A DNA stretch of 64,000 bases from Bacillota bacterium. GTDB taxonomy: Bacteria > Bacillota > Clostridia > Lachnospirales > Lachnospiraceae. The notes beneath the pieces are model-generated. The model was given only the letters and a program-made list of their open reading frames with translations, was not told the origin of the DNA and ran no database searches. Made by a program: the position numbers and the translations under genes. The stretch covers positions 38,622 through 102,621 of the forward strand of contig JAEWAK010000009.1 in NCBI GenBank assembly GCA_023391695.1, given 5' to 3'. Below, one piece after another: positions 33,326 to 43,100 of the stretch (the stretch's first letter is position 1; the number at the start of each line of letters is the position of its first letter).

Positions 33326-34237
33326 TTATCCTTTTACCGCTCCTACAAGGACACCTTTTGTATAGTATTTTTGTAAAAACGGGTAAACGATCAGAACAGG
33401 TATAACAGAGACTGCAATAACCGTCATCTTCATGGTATCTTCCGTCAGTGCCGCCGCCGTACTAAGGTTATTTAAATCGCCGAGAGCCCCTTTGCCGCCG
33501 GCCGCACTGATGAGCTGTCTTAAATACACCTGGAGTAACTGCATTTTCGTTGTATTTACATATAAAATACCGTCCATATAAGAGTTCCAGTTCTCAATTC
33601 CGTAAAACATGGTAACGGCCGCTAAGGCAGGCTTGGACAATGGCAGTATAATCTTTAAAAATATCTGAACCGAATTTGCACCGTCCAAAAAAGCACTTTC
33701 CTCTAAGGAGCGGGGCAGGGACCCAAAATAGTTCCGTAAAATAAACATGTTATAGGCACTCATTGCACCGGGTAATATGTACACCAGATAGTTATCAATT
33801 AACCCTAAATTCTTTATCAGCAGATAGGTAGGAATCATACCGCCGTTAAACAGCATTGTAAAAAAAATCATCATGGAAAAGAAGGTGCGTCCTTTAAACC
33901 TGTGAAGAGATAAGGGATATGCTGTCATTGCGCTGATGATGACGCTAAGTGCCGTTCCGAATACGGTTTTCATACCGGTATTACCAAAAGCGATAAAGAT
34001 CTGCTCCGTGCTGAACAAAAGCTTATAGGAAAGCAAACTGAAATGCCTGGGATACAGGAATATGCCTCCGCCCATGGATGCCTTGGAATCCGAAAGGGAA
34101 TACATCAGTACATGCCAGAAAGGATATATTGTCACTATTACTATGACCGCCAATACCAATCCGATTCCATAGCCCGATATTTTATCTCCGATACCTTGCT
34201 TTTTCTTCCAAATCTTATGTTGTTTTTTTCCCCACAT
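33326..34237 (-). CDS. Carbohydrate ABC transporter permease (YtcP/LplC type)
   Basis: Inner-membrane permease of about 303 residues with six helices and the conserved EAA loop ESAFLDGANSVQIFLKIILP (about 190-210), which contacts the ATPase. It pairs with the upstream permease. The first ATG (34249) overlaps its own ribosome site, so I start at the ATG at 34237, 6 nt after GGAG. It ends 62 nt before the binding-protein gene. Together they import an oligosaccharide. Confidence 0.92.
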   Translation of the reverse strand: MWGKKQHKIWKKKQGIGDKISGYGIGLVLAVIVIVTIYPFWHVLMYSLSDSKASMGGGIFLYPRHFSLLSYKLLFSTEQIFIAFGNTGMKTVFGTALSVIISAMTAYPLSLHRFKGRTFFSMMIFFTMLFNGGMIPTYLLIKNLGLIDNYLVYILPGAMSAYNMFILRNYFGSLPRSLEESAFLDGANSVQIFLKIILPLSKPALAAVTMFYGIENWNSYMDGILYVNTTKMQLLQVYLRQLISAAGGKGALGDLNNLSTAAALTEDTMKMTVIAVSVIPVLIVYPFLQKYYTKGVLVGAVKG

Positions 34238-34253
34238 ACCTCTCTCCATCTCC

Positions 34254-35204
34254 CTATATGATTGCGCTGTCTTTATCTATGGTTTTTGCAATTTTATTCA
34301 TAACCAGCACCAGTACCAGTCCGATCACGGATTCCAATAAACCGGCTGCCGTTGCGGTGCTGAACTTTCTTTGTTCCAATCCAAGACGGTATACATATGT
34401 ACTGATGATATCTGCTTTTGATATAACAATATCATTGGAAATCGCAAATATTTGATCAAATCCCGCATTCATAATACCTCCGACCCGGAAAATCAAAAGG
34501 GTTATGATGGTAGGCTTTAAATTAGCCAGGGTAATATGCCACATCTGCCGCCACCTGCCCGCACCGTCAAGGGCTGCGGCTTCATACTGTTCGGAATCAA
34601 TGCCCGATATAGAAGCCAGATAAACAATGGTGCCGATACCGGCCGCCTGCCAGATATAAGATATGGTAATGAGCTCCCGGAAAGTTTCTTTATTGGTCAG
34701 CAGATTAACAACAGTGCCCTCATATCCCAGAAAATGTGCCATACTTGACATGATCCCGGTGTTAGGTGAAAATATGGCTGTCATTAAACCGTATATGACA
34801 ATCCACGAAATAAAATTTGGCAGGATTACGGAGGTCTGCACAAGCTTTTTCAGCTTTGACCTTCTTATCTCATTAATCAATAAAGCCAGGATTATGGGAG
34901 CCGGGAAACCGAAGATCAACTTTGACAAACTGATAATTATATTGTTGTAAAATGCCCTCTGAAATGCATTCCGGTGAAATAAATCAATGAAATTGTCAAG
35001 TCCGACCCAATTTGCTTCCGAGATACTTGAGGTAATTTTATAGTCCTTAAAAGCGATTGTGATTCCGTACATGGGAATATATTTAAAGATGATCACATAT
35101 ACAATTCCCGGCAGTATCATCAGATATAAGAGATATTCTCTTCTTATCCCATGCAATAAATTGTAGAACCTGTTTTTTCTTTTGTTCGTTACCGCATTTT
35201 TCAT
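34254..35204 (-). CDS. Carbohydrate ABC transporter permease (YteP/LplB type)
   Basis: First gene of the operon, a 316-residue permease with six predicted helices. The EAA motif EQYEAAALDGAGRWRQMW lies at about 218-235 and the protein begins with the YteP/LplB pattern REYLLYLMILPG...YIPMYGITIAFKDY. AAGGAGAAGG precedes the ATG. A consensus promoter with an overlapping palindrome lies 100 nt upstream. Homologues import complex plant-polysaccharide fragments such as rhamnogalacturonan disaccharides. Confidence 0.94.
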   Translation of the reverse strand: MKNAVTNKRKNRFYNLLHGIRREYLLYLMILPGIVYVIIFKYIPMYGITIAFKDYKITSSISEANWVGLDNFIDLFHRNAFQRAFYNNIIISLSKLIFGFPAPIILALLINEIRRSKLKKLVQTSVILPNFISWIVIYGLMTAIFSPNTGIMSSMAHFLGYEGTVVNLLTNKETFRELITISYIWQAAGIGTIVYLASISGIDSEQYEAAALDGAGRWRQMWHITLANLKPTIITLLIFRVGGIMNAGFDQIFAISNDIVISKADIISTYVYRLGLEQRKFSTATAAGLLESVIGLVLVLVMNKIAKTIDKDSAII

Positions 35205-35299
35205 CCATGCCTTCTCCTTTTACATTCCTTTTATTTTAAAAATACCTTTTTTCAAACATTAATGTAGTATTTATACATATTTATTATATTTTTATAGTT

Positions 35300-35328
35300 A
35301 TTATACTACCTGACATTTTACATGTCAA
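35300..35328 (-). promoter_or_regulatory. Promoter and operator of the sugar ABC operon
   Basis: TTGACA (35323-35328) - 17 nt - TATAAT (35300-35305) on the minus strand. TGACAT-N5-ATGTCA (35311-35327) covers the -35 box, so a repressor, perhaps the IclR protein of this locus, could block it. Confidence 0.75.
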
Positions 35329-35659
35329 TCAGATTTTTATAACTTTTTGTGCATTTTTTTATTATACGGAATAATGTAATATGGATTTTATTAATTTTAG
35401 ACAACGCATAAATGGTTTTTATAGTTTGAAGCAAAATAATTTATTATAATTCACTCCGTTCAGCTCGTTTTATCCGTCATTTTTAGTATAGGGTATTAAG
35501 AATTAAATGCTGCTGTAAACGATGTTTTAGAATCCTTTTTAGAAATGATATACTTGTAACTTTAATAAGAGTAACACAAATTATGGAACCGAACCGTTAA
35601 TCCAAGGCGGATTAAAAAGTTTCCTTCAAAGCTAGAGTGTGTTTGTAAAATGCTTGTGC
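35329..35659. other. AT-rich intergenic DNA, no gene seen
   Basis: About 330 bp between the ABC operon promoter and the small inverted-repeat element. It is AT-rich, with no convincing frame, hairpin or known RNA. Confidence 0.5.
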
Positions 35660-35721
35660 CGGAGCTGTTACATAATCTGAATCCGATTTGACCAGTATAC
35701 GGAATTATGCGACAGCCCCAT
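35660..35721. mobile_element. Very short MITE-like element
   Basis: Ends GGAGCTGTTACATAAT and ATTATGCGACAGCCCC form imperfect 16-bp terminal inverted repeats around 30 nt. The GGGGCTGTCGCATAAT-type end resembles insertion-sequence ends. No transposase. It could equally be the terminator of the hydrolase gene on the opposite side. Confidence 0.35.
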
Positions 35722-35775
35722 GAAATAATATGTAATTAACGGATGACTTTATAATTTCATATCCGTTCTATTTGG

Positions 35776-37740
35776 CTACGGTTTTAACATGCAGTACACA
35801 TCCTCGCCTTCAAGGGTAACCTTGCGGCCCCCCGCCTCAAAGGTACAGGCGGTGTGATCTTTATTCATAAATACAAGCAAGGTTTCCCCTGCATATTCAT
35901 ACTCAGTCATAATAAGGTTCCGGGGCAAAGGATACATTGTATTTACTACAAATCTGCCTCTGTAAAAGAAGCGGTGGTATTTTTCTTTCAGATCAATCAG
36001 CTTTTTGATATGGCCCGCATAAGCTTTCAAACCATCCACGCCAATAACACGGCCCCTGTAGATGGATACATCAAACCGGTATCCCATAATAAAAGCATAA
36101 TTCAGCTGTAATTTATAATCTGCACGCTCATCATGGATAAAACGGTTTGTCATAATCGTCTCCGGAAATGTCCTTAAATACAATTGGGGAAAGGCATTGT
36201 CCGTATACCAGTTTCCGGTGTCGCACCCATGATGATAGTCCAGATAGGGTGAAAAGATATCAACCGTGGTTTCCGAGCCAAGTGCTTTCTCTCCCGTAAG
36301 CAAGCCCCGCATTGCTTTTAAATTATCCCTGCGATATTTCGGGTCCAGGTCCCCTCTGTTCCCATGCCTGTGGGTTTTATCAAAGCAGAGCCAGCAATGA
36401 TGCCCTCCGATCTGGTCATAGAAAATAGAATCCGGATTGAAGGATAATTTATACGTTCCGTTCTCCAGCAGTTTATCCTGCCATTCCCCGGCTGCCTGGC
36501 AGCTTTCCGCAAAGGTTTTGTAACCAAACGTACGGAGAACCGTACCGCTGCCCCCAAACTGGTAATGATCGAGATATGAATTGCCGTCTATGTCTTTCCG
36601 TGAAATTTTATATCCCGTTTCCTGATAAAAGTCCGATTTCACATCCATCAGCACACCGTTTGTATAAAGTGCCACACGGCCGCCCATATCCTGTATTTCT
36701 TTCACGGCTTTTTTTAATTCTTCTTCTCCGCCTAAGAGCGGGTCAGCTTCGTACAGCGGATATCCGTTATCGAAACGCCCCTTCCACCAGCCAAATACCA
36801 TGAGCATATCCAGGCCGTACTTAAGACCATCCCTGTACAGTCCCGGCAGATCCCTGTATTTCCAAAATACCTCGCCATATTGATGTCTTAGGATCACTCT
36901 CTGCCAACCGGTAAAATTCTTTACCCATTCCGGTTTATCTGCCGGAACATACCAGTGCTTCCGGGCCCAGCTGCCATAGATATCGGAACCGTTTCTCCAA
37001 TCCCCTTTCTGCAGGGTGACTATATTATGTGCACATTCTATTTTTTCTCCCGTTAAGGCCAAAGGATAATGACATATTGTGAGTATTAATCTGGGCGTAC
37101 TGTTTCTGGGATTAATTCCTGCATTGAATACACAGGTCCGCATTTCCAGATCATGACGCCCGACATATAAAAAGTATCCTGCACTTTCCACCCCGAACCA
37201 GGCCATACTGGAAGGCCTGGGGTAAAGCAAGGGCGACCATATTTCACGGTAATCCGCGGCCATATATTCCGTATGGTATTGCTCCAGGTTTTTCCATGGA
37301 TTTTCCAGGCGTTCCCCAAGACCCTGGCAGCGGTATAACACATCTTTTTCCCTTTCCCTGTCACAAACCGACGTTAAATCTATGAATGGCAGCTGCAGTT
37401 CATTCACCCGGGCGCTGTCCCTGTTTTCAATGTCGGCCCACATCTCCGTTTCAGCCGTGCTCTCCTTGATATGGATGGTAAGCCTGACATCGTAATGCTT
37501 TCCGGATTCATCCACCAGAGAATCATAAGTAATCTCACTGCCGTCTGAAAGTTCCGTAACTTTGCCGGTTTGTAACGAAGACGGAATCAGAATCTCGCGG
37601 TAATAACCGTCATCCATGCAGATCCGCCAAAAGTCCGCTTTACTCTCATTGGAAAGCGGCAGGCCACCGGCAAACCAGGTGATGCGGTTTGCCAGGCTGT
37701 TCACTTTGAAATTTAATATATTTTTTTTATTATGCTCCAT
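35776..37740 (-). CDS. DUF6259-like glycoside hydrolase
   Basis: A 654-residue cytoplasmic protein without a signal peptide. An N-terminal beta-sandwich (about 1-230) is followed by a TIM-barrel-like region with FGWWKGRFDNGYPLYEADPL, GRVALYTNGVLMDVKS and NPDSIFYDQIGG, the last having a candidate catalytic aspartate, then a C-terminal beta domain. The pattern is that of the DUF6259/GH36-like putative glycosidases of gut bacteria. The ATG at 37740 has GGAGG 8 nt upstream; a TTG two codons earlier overlaps it. It follows the GH50-like gene by 129 nt. It probably cleaves an imported oligosaccharide; linkage unknown. Confidence 0.75.
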   Translation of the reverse strand: MEHNKKNILNFKVNSLANRITWFAGGLPLSNESKADFWRICMDDGYYREILIPSSLQTGKVTELSDGSEITYDSLVDESGKHYDVRLTIHIKESTAETEMWADIENRDSARVNELQLPFIDLTSVCDREREKDVLYRCQGLGERLENPWKNLEQYHTEYMAADYREIWSPLLYPRPSSMAWFGVESAGYFLYVGRHDLEMRTCVFNAGINPRNSTPRLILTICHYPLALTGEKIECAHNIVTLQKGDWRNGSDIYGSWARKHWYVPADKPEWVKNFTGWQRVILRHQYGEVFWKYRDLPGLYRDGLKYGLDMLMVFGWWKGRFDNGYPLYEADPLLGGEEELKKAVKEIQDMGGRVALYTNGVLMDVKSDFYQETGYKISRKDIDGNSYLDHYQFGGSGTVLRTFGYKTFAESCQAAGEWQDKLLENGTYKLSFNPDSIFYDQIGGHHCWLCFDKTHRHGNRGDLDPKYRRDNLKAMRGLLTGEKALGSETTVDIFSPYLDYHHGCDTGNWYTDNAFPQLYLRTFPETIMTNRFIHDERADYKLQLNYAFIMGYRFDVSIYRGRVIGVDGLKAYAGHIKKLIDLKEKYHRFFYRGRFVVNTMYPLPRNLIMTEYEYAGETLLVFMNKDHTACTFEAGGRKVTLEGEDVYCMLKP

Positions 37741-37869
37741 ACCCAATACCTCCTACCGTATCGATTCAAGGTCTGAATGTACTTTCAACAACTGAATCCT
37801 GCATATCGATTCATTTAAAATTCCACCCGAATCATTTTTGCTTCCTTTAACTTTTTGGTTACAGGCAGA

Positions 37870-39924
37870 TCAATACCTGTTTACATAAATGCCGGTTTCC
37901 CCGGTTGGCTTTCTATCCCCATTCATGATTTCATACATTTTAAGATTTGTTTCCTGTATTTTTTCAATACATTCGTAATAGGGTTTATTACATACGTCAA
38001 TCAGGCCATGCTGCATATTCTCTCCGTCAAATCTGCCAAGCAGCGGCTGGTCATTAAATTCAAAATAATGAATTCCGATACAATTTGGATAGGACATGGC
38101 CGTCTGCATATAATAGGCACAGCATTTTCCCCGCTCTGCCTGGGTACTTGCACTGACCAGGCCATTGGCGTACAGTCCTTTGTCGGAACCTCCGATGTGC
38201 CACTCTCCCACAATAATGGGGTTTCCCGTATGTTTTAAAGCAATGTCAAATTTTTCAGCCGGCGACCGGCTGTAACAATTAAAAGAAAACATATCGTATA
38301 AATCGGCGCCTGAAAAATCTTCTTCCGTTATGGATGCATACCGCATTCCCAGACTCATATGTACCGGATCCGCATTTTTTAGTGCCTGGTTTGGAACTTC
38401 AATATATTTTTTTATTAAAATATCTCTGAATTCCAGTAGATCCGCTTCTGCCTCCCGTGATAATTTATCCGCATTTTCGATTGGCGTGTATAAATCGTCA
38501 AATGAATCAAAGTTAAGCTTCCAGTTCTTATTAAATTCCTGAATATCCGCATTATATTTGCCTTTCAGAAACTTAATTAAGGCGGTTTTGCTGTGCAATT
38601 TATGTTTATTCGCAAGCAGACGCTCGGCAGGATTCACATTATGCTGTACCAGCCATTCGGGTTCATTGTTGATAAAATAACCGATCATATAAGGATTTCC
38701 CGCAAAAGGTTTTAATTGCCCGGCAAAAATCTCACTTTTTCTCTGATATTCCGGTGCATAGACATCCGGAAAATCCCTGAAAATCATATTATCTGTTTTC
38801 GGGAATTCCTTTAACGTCCAGGTAAAGGGAATACGGGCTTTTTCCAGATATTCCAGAACCTTTTCATCCATATAATTATTGACACAGACAGAAATTGTAT
38901 TGAAGCCCCATTTCTTTAAACGGGAAACGTTTATTTTATTCCAGGCGTTCCACCAGTCGTTTCCAAAAGCCCTGATCATATTGGCTCTCGCAAAATTAAA
39001 TAAGTATTTTCCTCTCCCTTCCTCTATCCCGTTTCTCTTTACGTATTCCGATATTTTATCCGCAGTTGTCCAGGCATTTTTAAATTCTTCCTCTTCTTTT
39101 GAAGGAAGCCACTGATACAGATTTTCCATACCGTCAACGAATCCAAAGTCCCCCATTCTGCTTCCATAACACACTCCGTTACTGAAAAAAGCATATCCGT
39201 CCGGATCCACCAGCCACCACCGCTTACCGTCGTAATGGGAATAGAAGCAGCCTTTCCGGTCAAATTGTATTTGTTTCCAGCCACCGTATTTGCTCCAGGC
39301 TTTGTTCCTGTAACCTGTATTTTCTTCTGCTGCTGCCAGCTCATTTCTTAAATATGCGATAAGCTCTTCTGTGGATTTGGTTTTACCTGCCCAGTCCCTG
39401 TTAATGCACTGGCCCATTTCATCTGCCAAAGGTTCTCCAATCACGGTCAGATCCGGTAATTCATCGGATAAGTACATATCGAATAAGGTAAATGTCCTGT
39501 TATTTTTTCCTTTCTCTAAAATGATACGTACCTTGTCAATCTTAGAAATATGTGTTGGTTTTCCCGAGACATGACCTTTTAAGGTACCTGGCCTTGTTTG
39601 CAAAAACCATCTTTTCGATTCCAGTTCGTCCAGTTTAATGGCAACTTTCACCCTTCTGTCCGGCAGTAAATAATAGCCCAAACTGGTTACCTCCCGGTCA
39701 TTATGGAATTCAATTATTAAATTTACATTGGAATCCATATCCGTCAGTGCGTCTAAAACGATGTACTTATCATCCGTCCATTCGAAACCGCTTTTATCAC
39801 TCTTAAGCTCCAGAATCAATTTTTCATTACCTAATTCAACACGGTAGGGCATCTTGCTGATTATTTTCGAATCAGTAATCATTTCTAAATCCAGGGGATT
39901 TATTGGGTTGGTTTTTGTAAACAT
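37870..39924 (-). CDS. GH50/agarase-like glycoside hydrolase
   Basis: A 684-residue intracellular hydrolase. Residues 1-170 form a jelly-roll resembling a carbohydrate-binding module; the rest is a clan GH-A barrel. WWLVDPDGYAFFSNGVCYG is the entry motif of agarase-like enzymes. IGYFINNEPEW (about 412-422) carries the predicted acid/base Glu, and IIVGEWHIGGSDKG (about 568-581) the nucleophile Glu. HYFEFNDQPLLGRFDGEN follows, as in GH50. GH50 enzymes attack beta-galactosidic agar chains, but relatives in gut clostridia lack a proven substrate. AAAGGAG lies 6 nt before the ATG. Operon with the DUF6259-like gene; IclR gene upstream. Confidence 0.85.
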   Translation of the reverse strand: MFTKTNPINPLDLEMITDSKIISKMPYRVELGNEKLILELKSDKSGFEWTDDKYIVLDALTDMDSNVNLIIEFHNDREVTSLGYYLLPDRRVKVAIKLDELESKRWFLQTRPGTLKGHVSGKPTHISKIDKVRIILEKGKNNRTFTLFDMYLSDELPDLTVIGEPLADEMGQCINRDWAGKTKSTEELIAYLRNELAAAEENTGYRNKAWSKYGGWKQIQFDRKGCFYSHYDGKRWWLVDPDGYAFFSNGVCYGSRMGDFGFVDGMENLYQWLPSKEEEEFKNAWTTADKISEYVKRNGIEEGRGKYLFNFARANMIRAFGNDWWNAWNKINVSRLKKWGFNTISVCVNNYMDEKVLEYLEKARIPFTWTLKEFPKTDNMIFRDFPDVYAPEYQRKSEIFAGQLKPFAGNPYMIGYFINNEPEWLVQHNVNPAERLLANKHKLHSKTALIKFLKGKYNADIQEFNKNWKLNFDSFDDLYTPIENADKLSREAEADLLEFRDILIKKYIEVPNQALKNADPVHMSLGMRYASITEEDFSGADLYDMFSFNCYSRSPAEKFDIALKHTGNPIIVGEWHIGGSDKGLYANGLVSASTQAERGKCCAYYMQTAMSYPNCIGIHYFEFNDQPLLGRFDGENMQHGLIDVCNKPYYECIEKIQETNLKMYEIMNGDRKPTGETGIYVNRY

Positions 39925-40165
39925 CCTTGTCTCCTTTTCTTTTTATTTTAGGTAGTTGCAAAAACAAAGATTTTCAAATGATCTCTGAATATACTGCTTA
40001 GCTAATACTCGCTTCGGTTTCTGCGGCCTTTAAACCAGATTCAGCCGGAAAATAGAATTCATTGTATATTTAATATTCAATTGTGCAATTCAGCCCTAAA
40101 GCTGAACTGTAATATTCAATCCTGTTGTTTTACAATTACCTGATCTTTTTACTTTTTAAATAATC

Positions 40166-40933
40166 TTATAATCTGCTGTTCCCTTTTATATATTCTGCTG
40201 CCTGCTGCAACTCGGATAAAATAACCCTTGCTTTATCCTTATCATTCCGGAAAGCAGGCAAATAAACACCAATGCTTCCTAACAATTTACCGTCCTTTGT
40301 AAAAGCCGGCATGGCGTAATTCGCTATCTTTTTATCCGGCGACATGCTTTTTAAATATCCCTTCTTTCTAATCTCTGCGATTTCACTTTTTAATTCCTCA
40401 AGGTTGGAGATATGGTTCCAAAATTGTCTGGGATATCCGTGTTTTTCAACGATCTTCTCTAATTCCGCTTCATCACAGAAAGCCACCAGAATTCTGCCGG
40501 AGATGTATTCATAAATTGAATTTTCCTCCAGCATGGTATAATCCACTTTTATAATATCCCTGCTCTCCATATTAATATAATTAATACGTTCCCCGTTTAC
40601 CAAAACATAAAATGCAACGGCCTCATTGGTTTTTGTATTCAGCCCATACAAGGCCGAGTGTAATACTTCAGAAAGCTCGGGAGTAATCTGGAACCGGTTT
40701 ATGATGCCGATCTGTTTGCATCTTTTACCAGCCATATAATGCGAATTATGATTTTGCTCCACATATCCGCAATGAATCATCGTCTTTAGTATGTTATGCA
40801 GGGTATTGGTTTTGATTTGTGTTCTTTCTGACAGTTTTGTAAGACTGATACCCTGATTATGGATATCTTCAAAGATTAATATATCCAATATATCAAATGC
40901 TTTTTTAATTGAATTGACAAGATTTTCTTCCAT
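40166..40933 (-). CDS. IclR-family transcriptional regulator
   Basis: A 255-residue regulator with an N-terminal winged HTH (SLTKLSERTQIKTNTLHNIL, about 29-48) and a C-terminal IclR effector domain (EAVAFYVLVNGERINYI; GRILVAFCDEAELEKIV; GYLKSMSPD; AMPAFTKDGKLLGSIGVYLP). It is probably the regulator of the adjacent hydrolase and ABC genes; IclR proteins of polysaccharide loci respond to breakdown products. AGGAGG 6 nt before the ATG. A consensus promoter lies at 40990-41018. Confidence 0.92.
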   Translation of the reverse strand: MEENLVNSIKKAFDILDILIFEDIHNQGISLTKLSERTQIKTNTLHNILKTMIHCGYVEQNHNSHYMAGKRCKQIGIINRFQITPELSEVLHSALYGLNTKTNEAVAFYVLVNGERINYINMESRDIIKVDYTMLEENSIYEYISGRILVAFCDEAELEKIVEKHGYPRQFWNHISNLEELKSEIAEIRKKGYLKSMSPDKKIANYAMPAFTKDGKLLGSIGVYLPAFRNDKDKARVILSELQQAAEYIKGNSRL

Positions 40934-40989
40934 TATGCGCCTCCTATGTTTTCATTATTGTTGAATTCATTTTCACCAATTATGAAATA

Positions 40990-41018
40990 ATTATAATTCC
41001 ATTTACGAAGGTTGTCAA
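40990..41018 (-). promoter_or_regulatory. Promoter of the IclR gene
   Basis: TTGACA - 17 nt - TATAAT on the minus strand, full consensus. Confidence 0.8.
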
Positions 41019-41199
41019 TATTATTATTAATATCCGATTCTTTTTAATATTTAACTCGGAAATACCAACCATGAATTCCATATGCCATACAAAAGCAGAA
41101 GTCCCCTTGCCGCAAGCCGTTTAAAATACGATGCATACGTGTTTTTCTGGCTCGCAAATGGACTTGCTATGCTCACTTCACTTTACTTTCGCGCAAATT

Positions 41200-41276
41200 A
41201 AAAAGAACTGCCGCAAAACAGTTTAAATATGCTCCGCCTTTAGCAGAGTATATTCAGCTGTTTTGCAGCAGTTCCT
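41200..41276 (-). terminator. Terminator after the glycerophosphodiesterase gene
   Basis: GAACTGC-CGCAAAACAG pairs with CTGTTTTGC-GCAGTTC (16 bp, one mismatch) around a 40-nt arm, followed on the minus strand by CTTTTT. Confidence 0.7.
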
Positions 41277-41347
41277 TTGCAATCATTATAAAATGTCCCG
41301 GTAAGACGGTGATACTGCGGATGACCCATATTTTACAGGAATCCTCC

Positions 41348-42088
41348 CTAAACCCGGTCACTCGTCACACTCTTTAACCATGCCTTACAGATATCCGGGT
41401 AATTGGTAATTACACCGTCGCATCCCCAGTCATATACTGTTTGTAATTCATCCATTTTGTTAACTGTCCAGACATTGATCCTGGTTCCATACGCTTTGCA
41501 ATTATCTACCGTGGCTTTCGTAAGATGGGTAATATCCGGATGGTAACAGTCAAAACCGAAGGCCCCCGCAAAATACCCCGCATTCCAGATCTCGGGCCTG
41601 CCCACTAATATGCCGCAGTCTATCTTTGATGCCAATTGCTTGCATTTCAGCATGGATACATGATTAAAGGAAGAAAACATTACTTTATCCGCCAATCCGT
41701 AAGAACGGATCATATCCAGTGTTTTTTCCTCCAAACCTTCATAATAATACTTACGGTTTTTCAATTCAACGTTTGTACTGACTTCCTGGCCCCTGACCCA
41801 ATCCAGATACTCTTCCAAACTTGGAATGGGATTAAACCCAAATTTATCTCCATATTTTACATTTACATTAAAACGCCGCAATTCCTCATAAGTTAAATCT
41901 TTAATAAATCCCTTTCCGTCCGTGATACCCTCCACATTTTCGTCGTGCAGGATGACAAGTACACCGTCTTTTGTCATTTGTACATCTATTTCGATCTCGT
42001 CGCAGCCTGCTTTTGCTGCCTTTTTATAAGCTAACATGGTATTTTCCGGATACCGGCCGCTATATCCCCTATGTGCGATTACTTTCAT
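41348..42088 (-). CDS. Glycerophosphodiester phosphodiesterase
   Basis: GDPD-family enzyme of 246 residues that hydrolyses glycerophosphodiesters to glycerol 3-phosphate and an alcohol. Start motif AHRGYSGRYPENTM (residues 4-17, catalytic His and Glu), then CDEIEIDVQMTKDG with metal-binding Glu/Asp, and LHDENVEG with the second catalytic His. The ending DGVITNYPDI is typical. No signal peptide, so cytoplasmic. It shares its operon with an RpiR regulator and lies near glpK, matching use of glycerol from phospholipid head groups. GGAAGG before the ATG. Confidence 0.95.
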   Translation of the reverse strand: MKVIAHRGYSGRYPENTMLAYKKAAKAGCDEIEIDVQMTKDGVLVILHDENVEGITDGKGFIKDLTYEELRRFNVNVKYGDKFGFNPIPSLEEYLDWVRGQEVSTNVELKNRKYYYEGLEEKTLDMIRSYGLADKVMFSSFNHVSMLKCKQLASKIDCGILVGRPEIWNAGYFAGAFGFDCYHPDITHLTKATVDNCKAYGTRINVWTVNKMDELQTVYDWGCDGVITNYPDICKAWLKSVTSDRV

Positions 42089-42141
42089 TTCCTTCCGCCT
42101 TTTTTTATAAAATAGTTAATTCAACAATTACTAAATTTGTT

Positions 42142-42999
42142 TTATTTAAAAATCAGGTTATTGGATATTTTTTTTGTTTTTTCCAGCCTGTCAATGGAGA
42201 CCGCTCCCATGGAATGGATCACGTTCATAAACAGCGCATCAACCATGGCATACTGGCCGATACGGGAAGTCATTGCCGTCCTGGAGTAAAGGCTTTCTCT
42301 TGCAAATGTTCTTAAAACAACATCGGAGTACTGGCACACCTTTGACTGTACACTGGTTGTCATTGATATGGTAGGAATCCCATTCTCCTTGGCAATCTTT
42401 AAAAGATTAACCGTTTCTTTTGTATTGCCCGTATTTGTAATACATATTACTAAATCCTCCGCATTAAATAAACTCACGAGATTACAGGCCGTATGGTAAT
42501 CATTGATTCCCCATACCGATTTACCGAGCCGTATAAATTTCAGCATTGCATCTTTACAGATAACCCCTGAGGAACCTGCGCCGAAAAAACAGATTCTATT
42601 GCTTTCTATAAGCATATTGGCCGCAATATTTAGTTTGGCAAAATCTATCCCCTTGATCGTTGCCAGGATCGTATCTTCCTCGGATCTTAGGACACTTGTG
42701 ATCAGTTCCTGAATATCGGTCTTAAAATTATCCTTATTAATATCGGAAAAGAAGTAATCCTCATTTGACATCCGCTCAGCAGCGGAAATTTTAAAATCCT
42801 TAAAACCGGTAAACCCCAACGAATTGCAAAACCTGAAAACCGTGGGTTCACTGACTCCGACTTCCTTCGTCAGCATTTGGACCGTCATTCTCAACACCTG
42901 GGGAAGGTTGTTAATCACATAATCCGCGACCTTTTTTTCACTCTGCGGTAAATTCGGATACGCAGTTGTAATCATTTCAAAAATGCTGTCATTTTTCAT
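42142..42999 (-). CDS. RpiR-family (HTH plus SIS) transcriptional regulator
   Basis: A 285-residue regulator. The N-terminal RpiR HTH (about 35-60, TKEVGVSEPTVFRFCNSLGF) and a C-terminal SIS domain (about 125-255: FFGAGSSGVICKDAMLKF, CITNTGNTKETVNLLKIA) bind a phosphosugar. It probably controls this operon and perhaps glpK. AAAGGAGGGG precedes the ATG. Its promoter is flanked by two near-palindromic TAGTAATATTAC-like boxes, suggesting autoregulation. The gap to the diesterase gene is 53 nt. Confidence 0.92.
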   Translation of the reverse strand: MKNDSIFEMITTAYPNLPQSEKKVADYVINNLPQVLRMTVQMLTKEVGVSEPTVFRFCNSLGFTGFKDFKISAAERMSNEDYFFSDINKDNFKTDIQELITSVLRSEEDTILATIKGIDFAKLNIAANMLIESNRICFFGAGSSGVICKDAMLKFIRLGKSVWGINDYHTACNLVSLFNAEDLVICITNTGNTKETVNLLKIAKENGIPTISMTTSVQSKVCQYSDVVLRTFARESLYSRTAMTSRIGQYAMVDALFMNVIHSMGAVSIDRLEKTKKISNNLIFK

Positions 43000-43020
43000 A
43001 TTCTACCCCTCCTTTTTTCG

Positions 43021-43092
43021 TAGTAATATTACATTTTATTATATCATTCATTTAAAAACTGTCAACTTTTTTTAATTATGTAATAATACTAC
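43021..43092 (-). promoter_or_regulatory. Promoter of the RpiR gene with flanking operator boxes
   Basis: TTGACA (43060-43065) - 16 nt - TATAAT (43038-43043). The region is framed by GTAATATTAC (perfect palindrome, about 43023-43032) and GTAATAATACTAC (about 43080-43092), which together form an imperfect inverted repeat. Confidence 0.65.
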
Positions 43093-43100
43093 CTCCGGCA

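Noticed and set aside
41090..41200. Possible further copy of repeat family 1
   Set aside because: Only short words (AAGTCCCC, GACTTGCTATG) match and their order is not kept.
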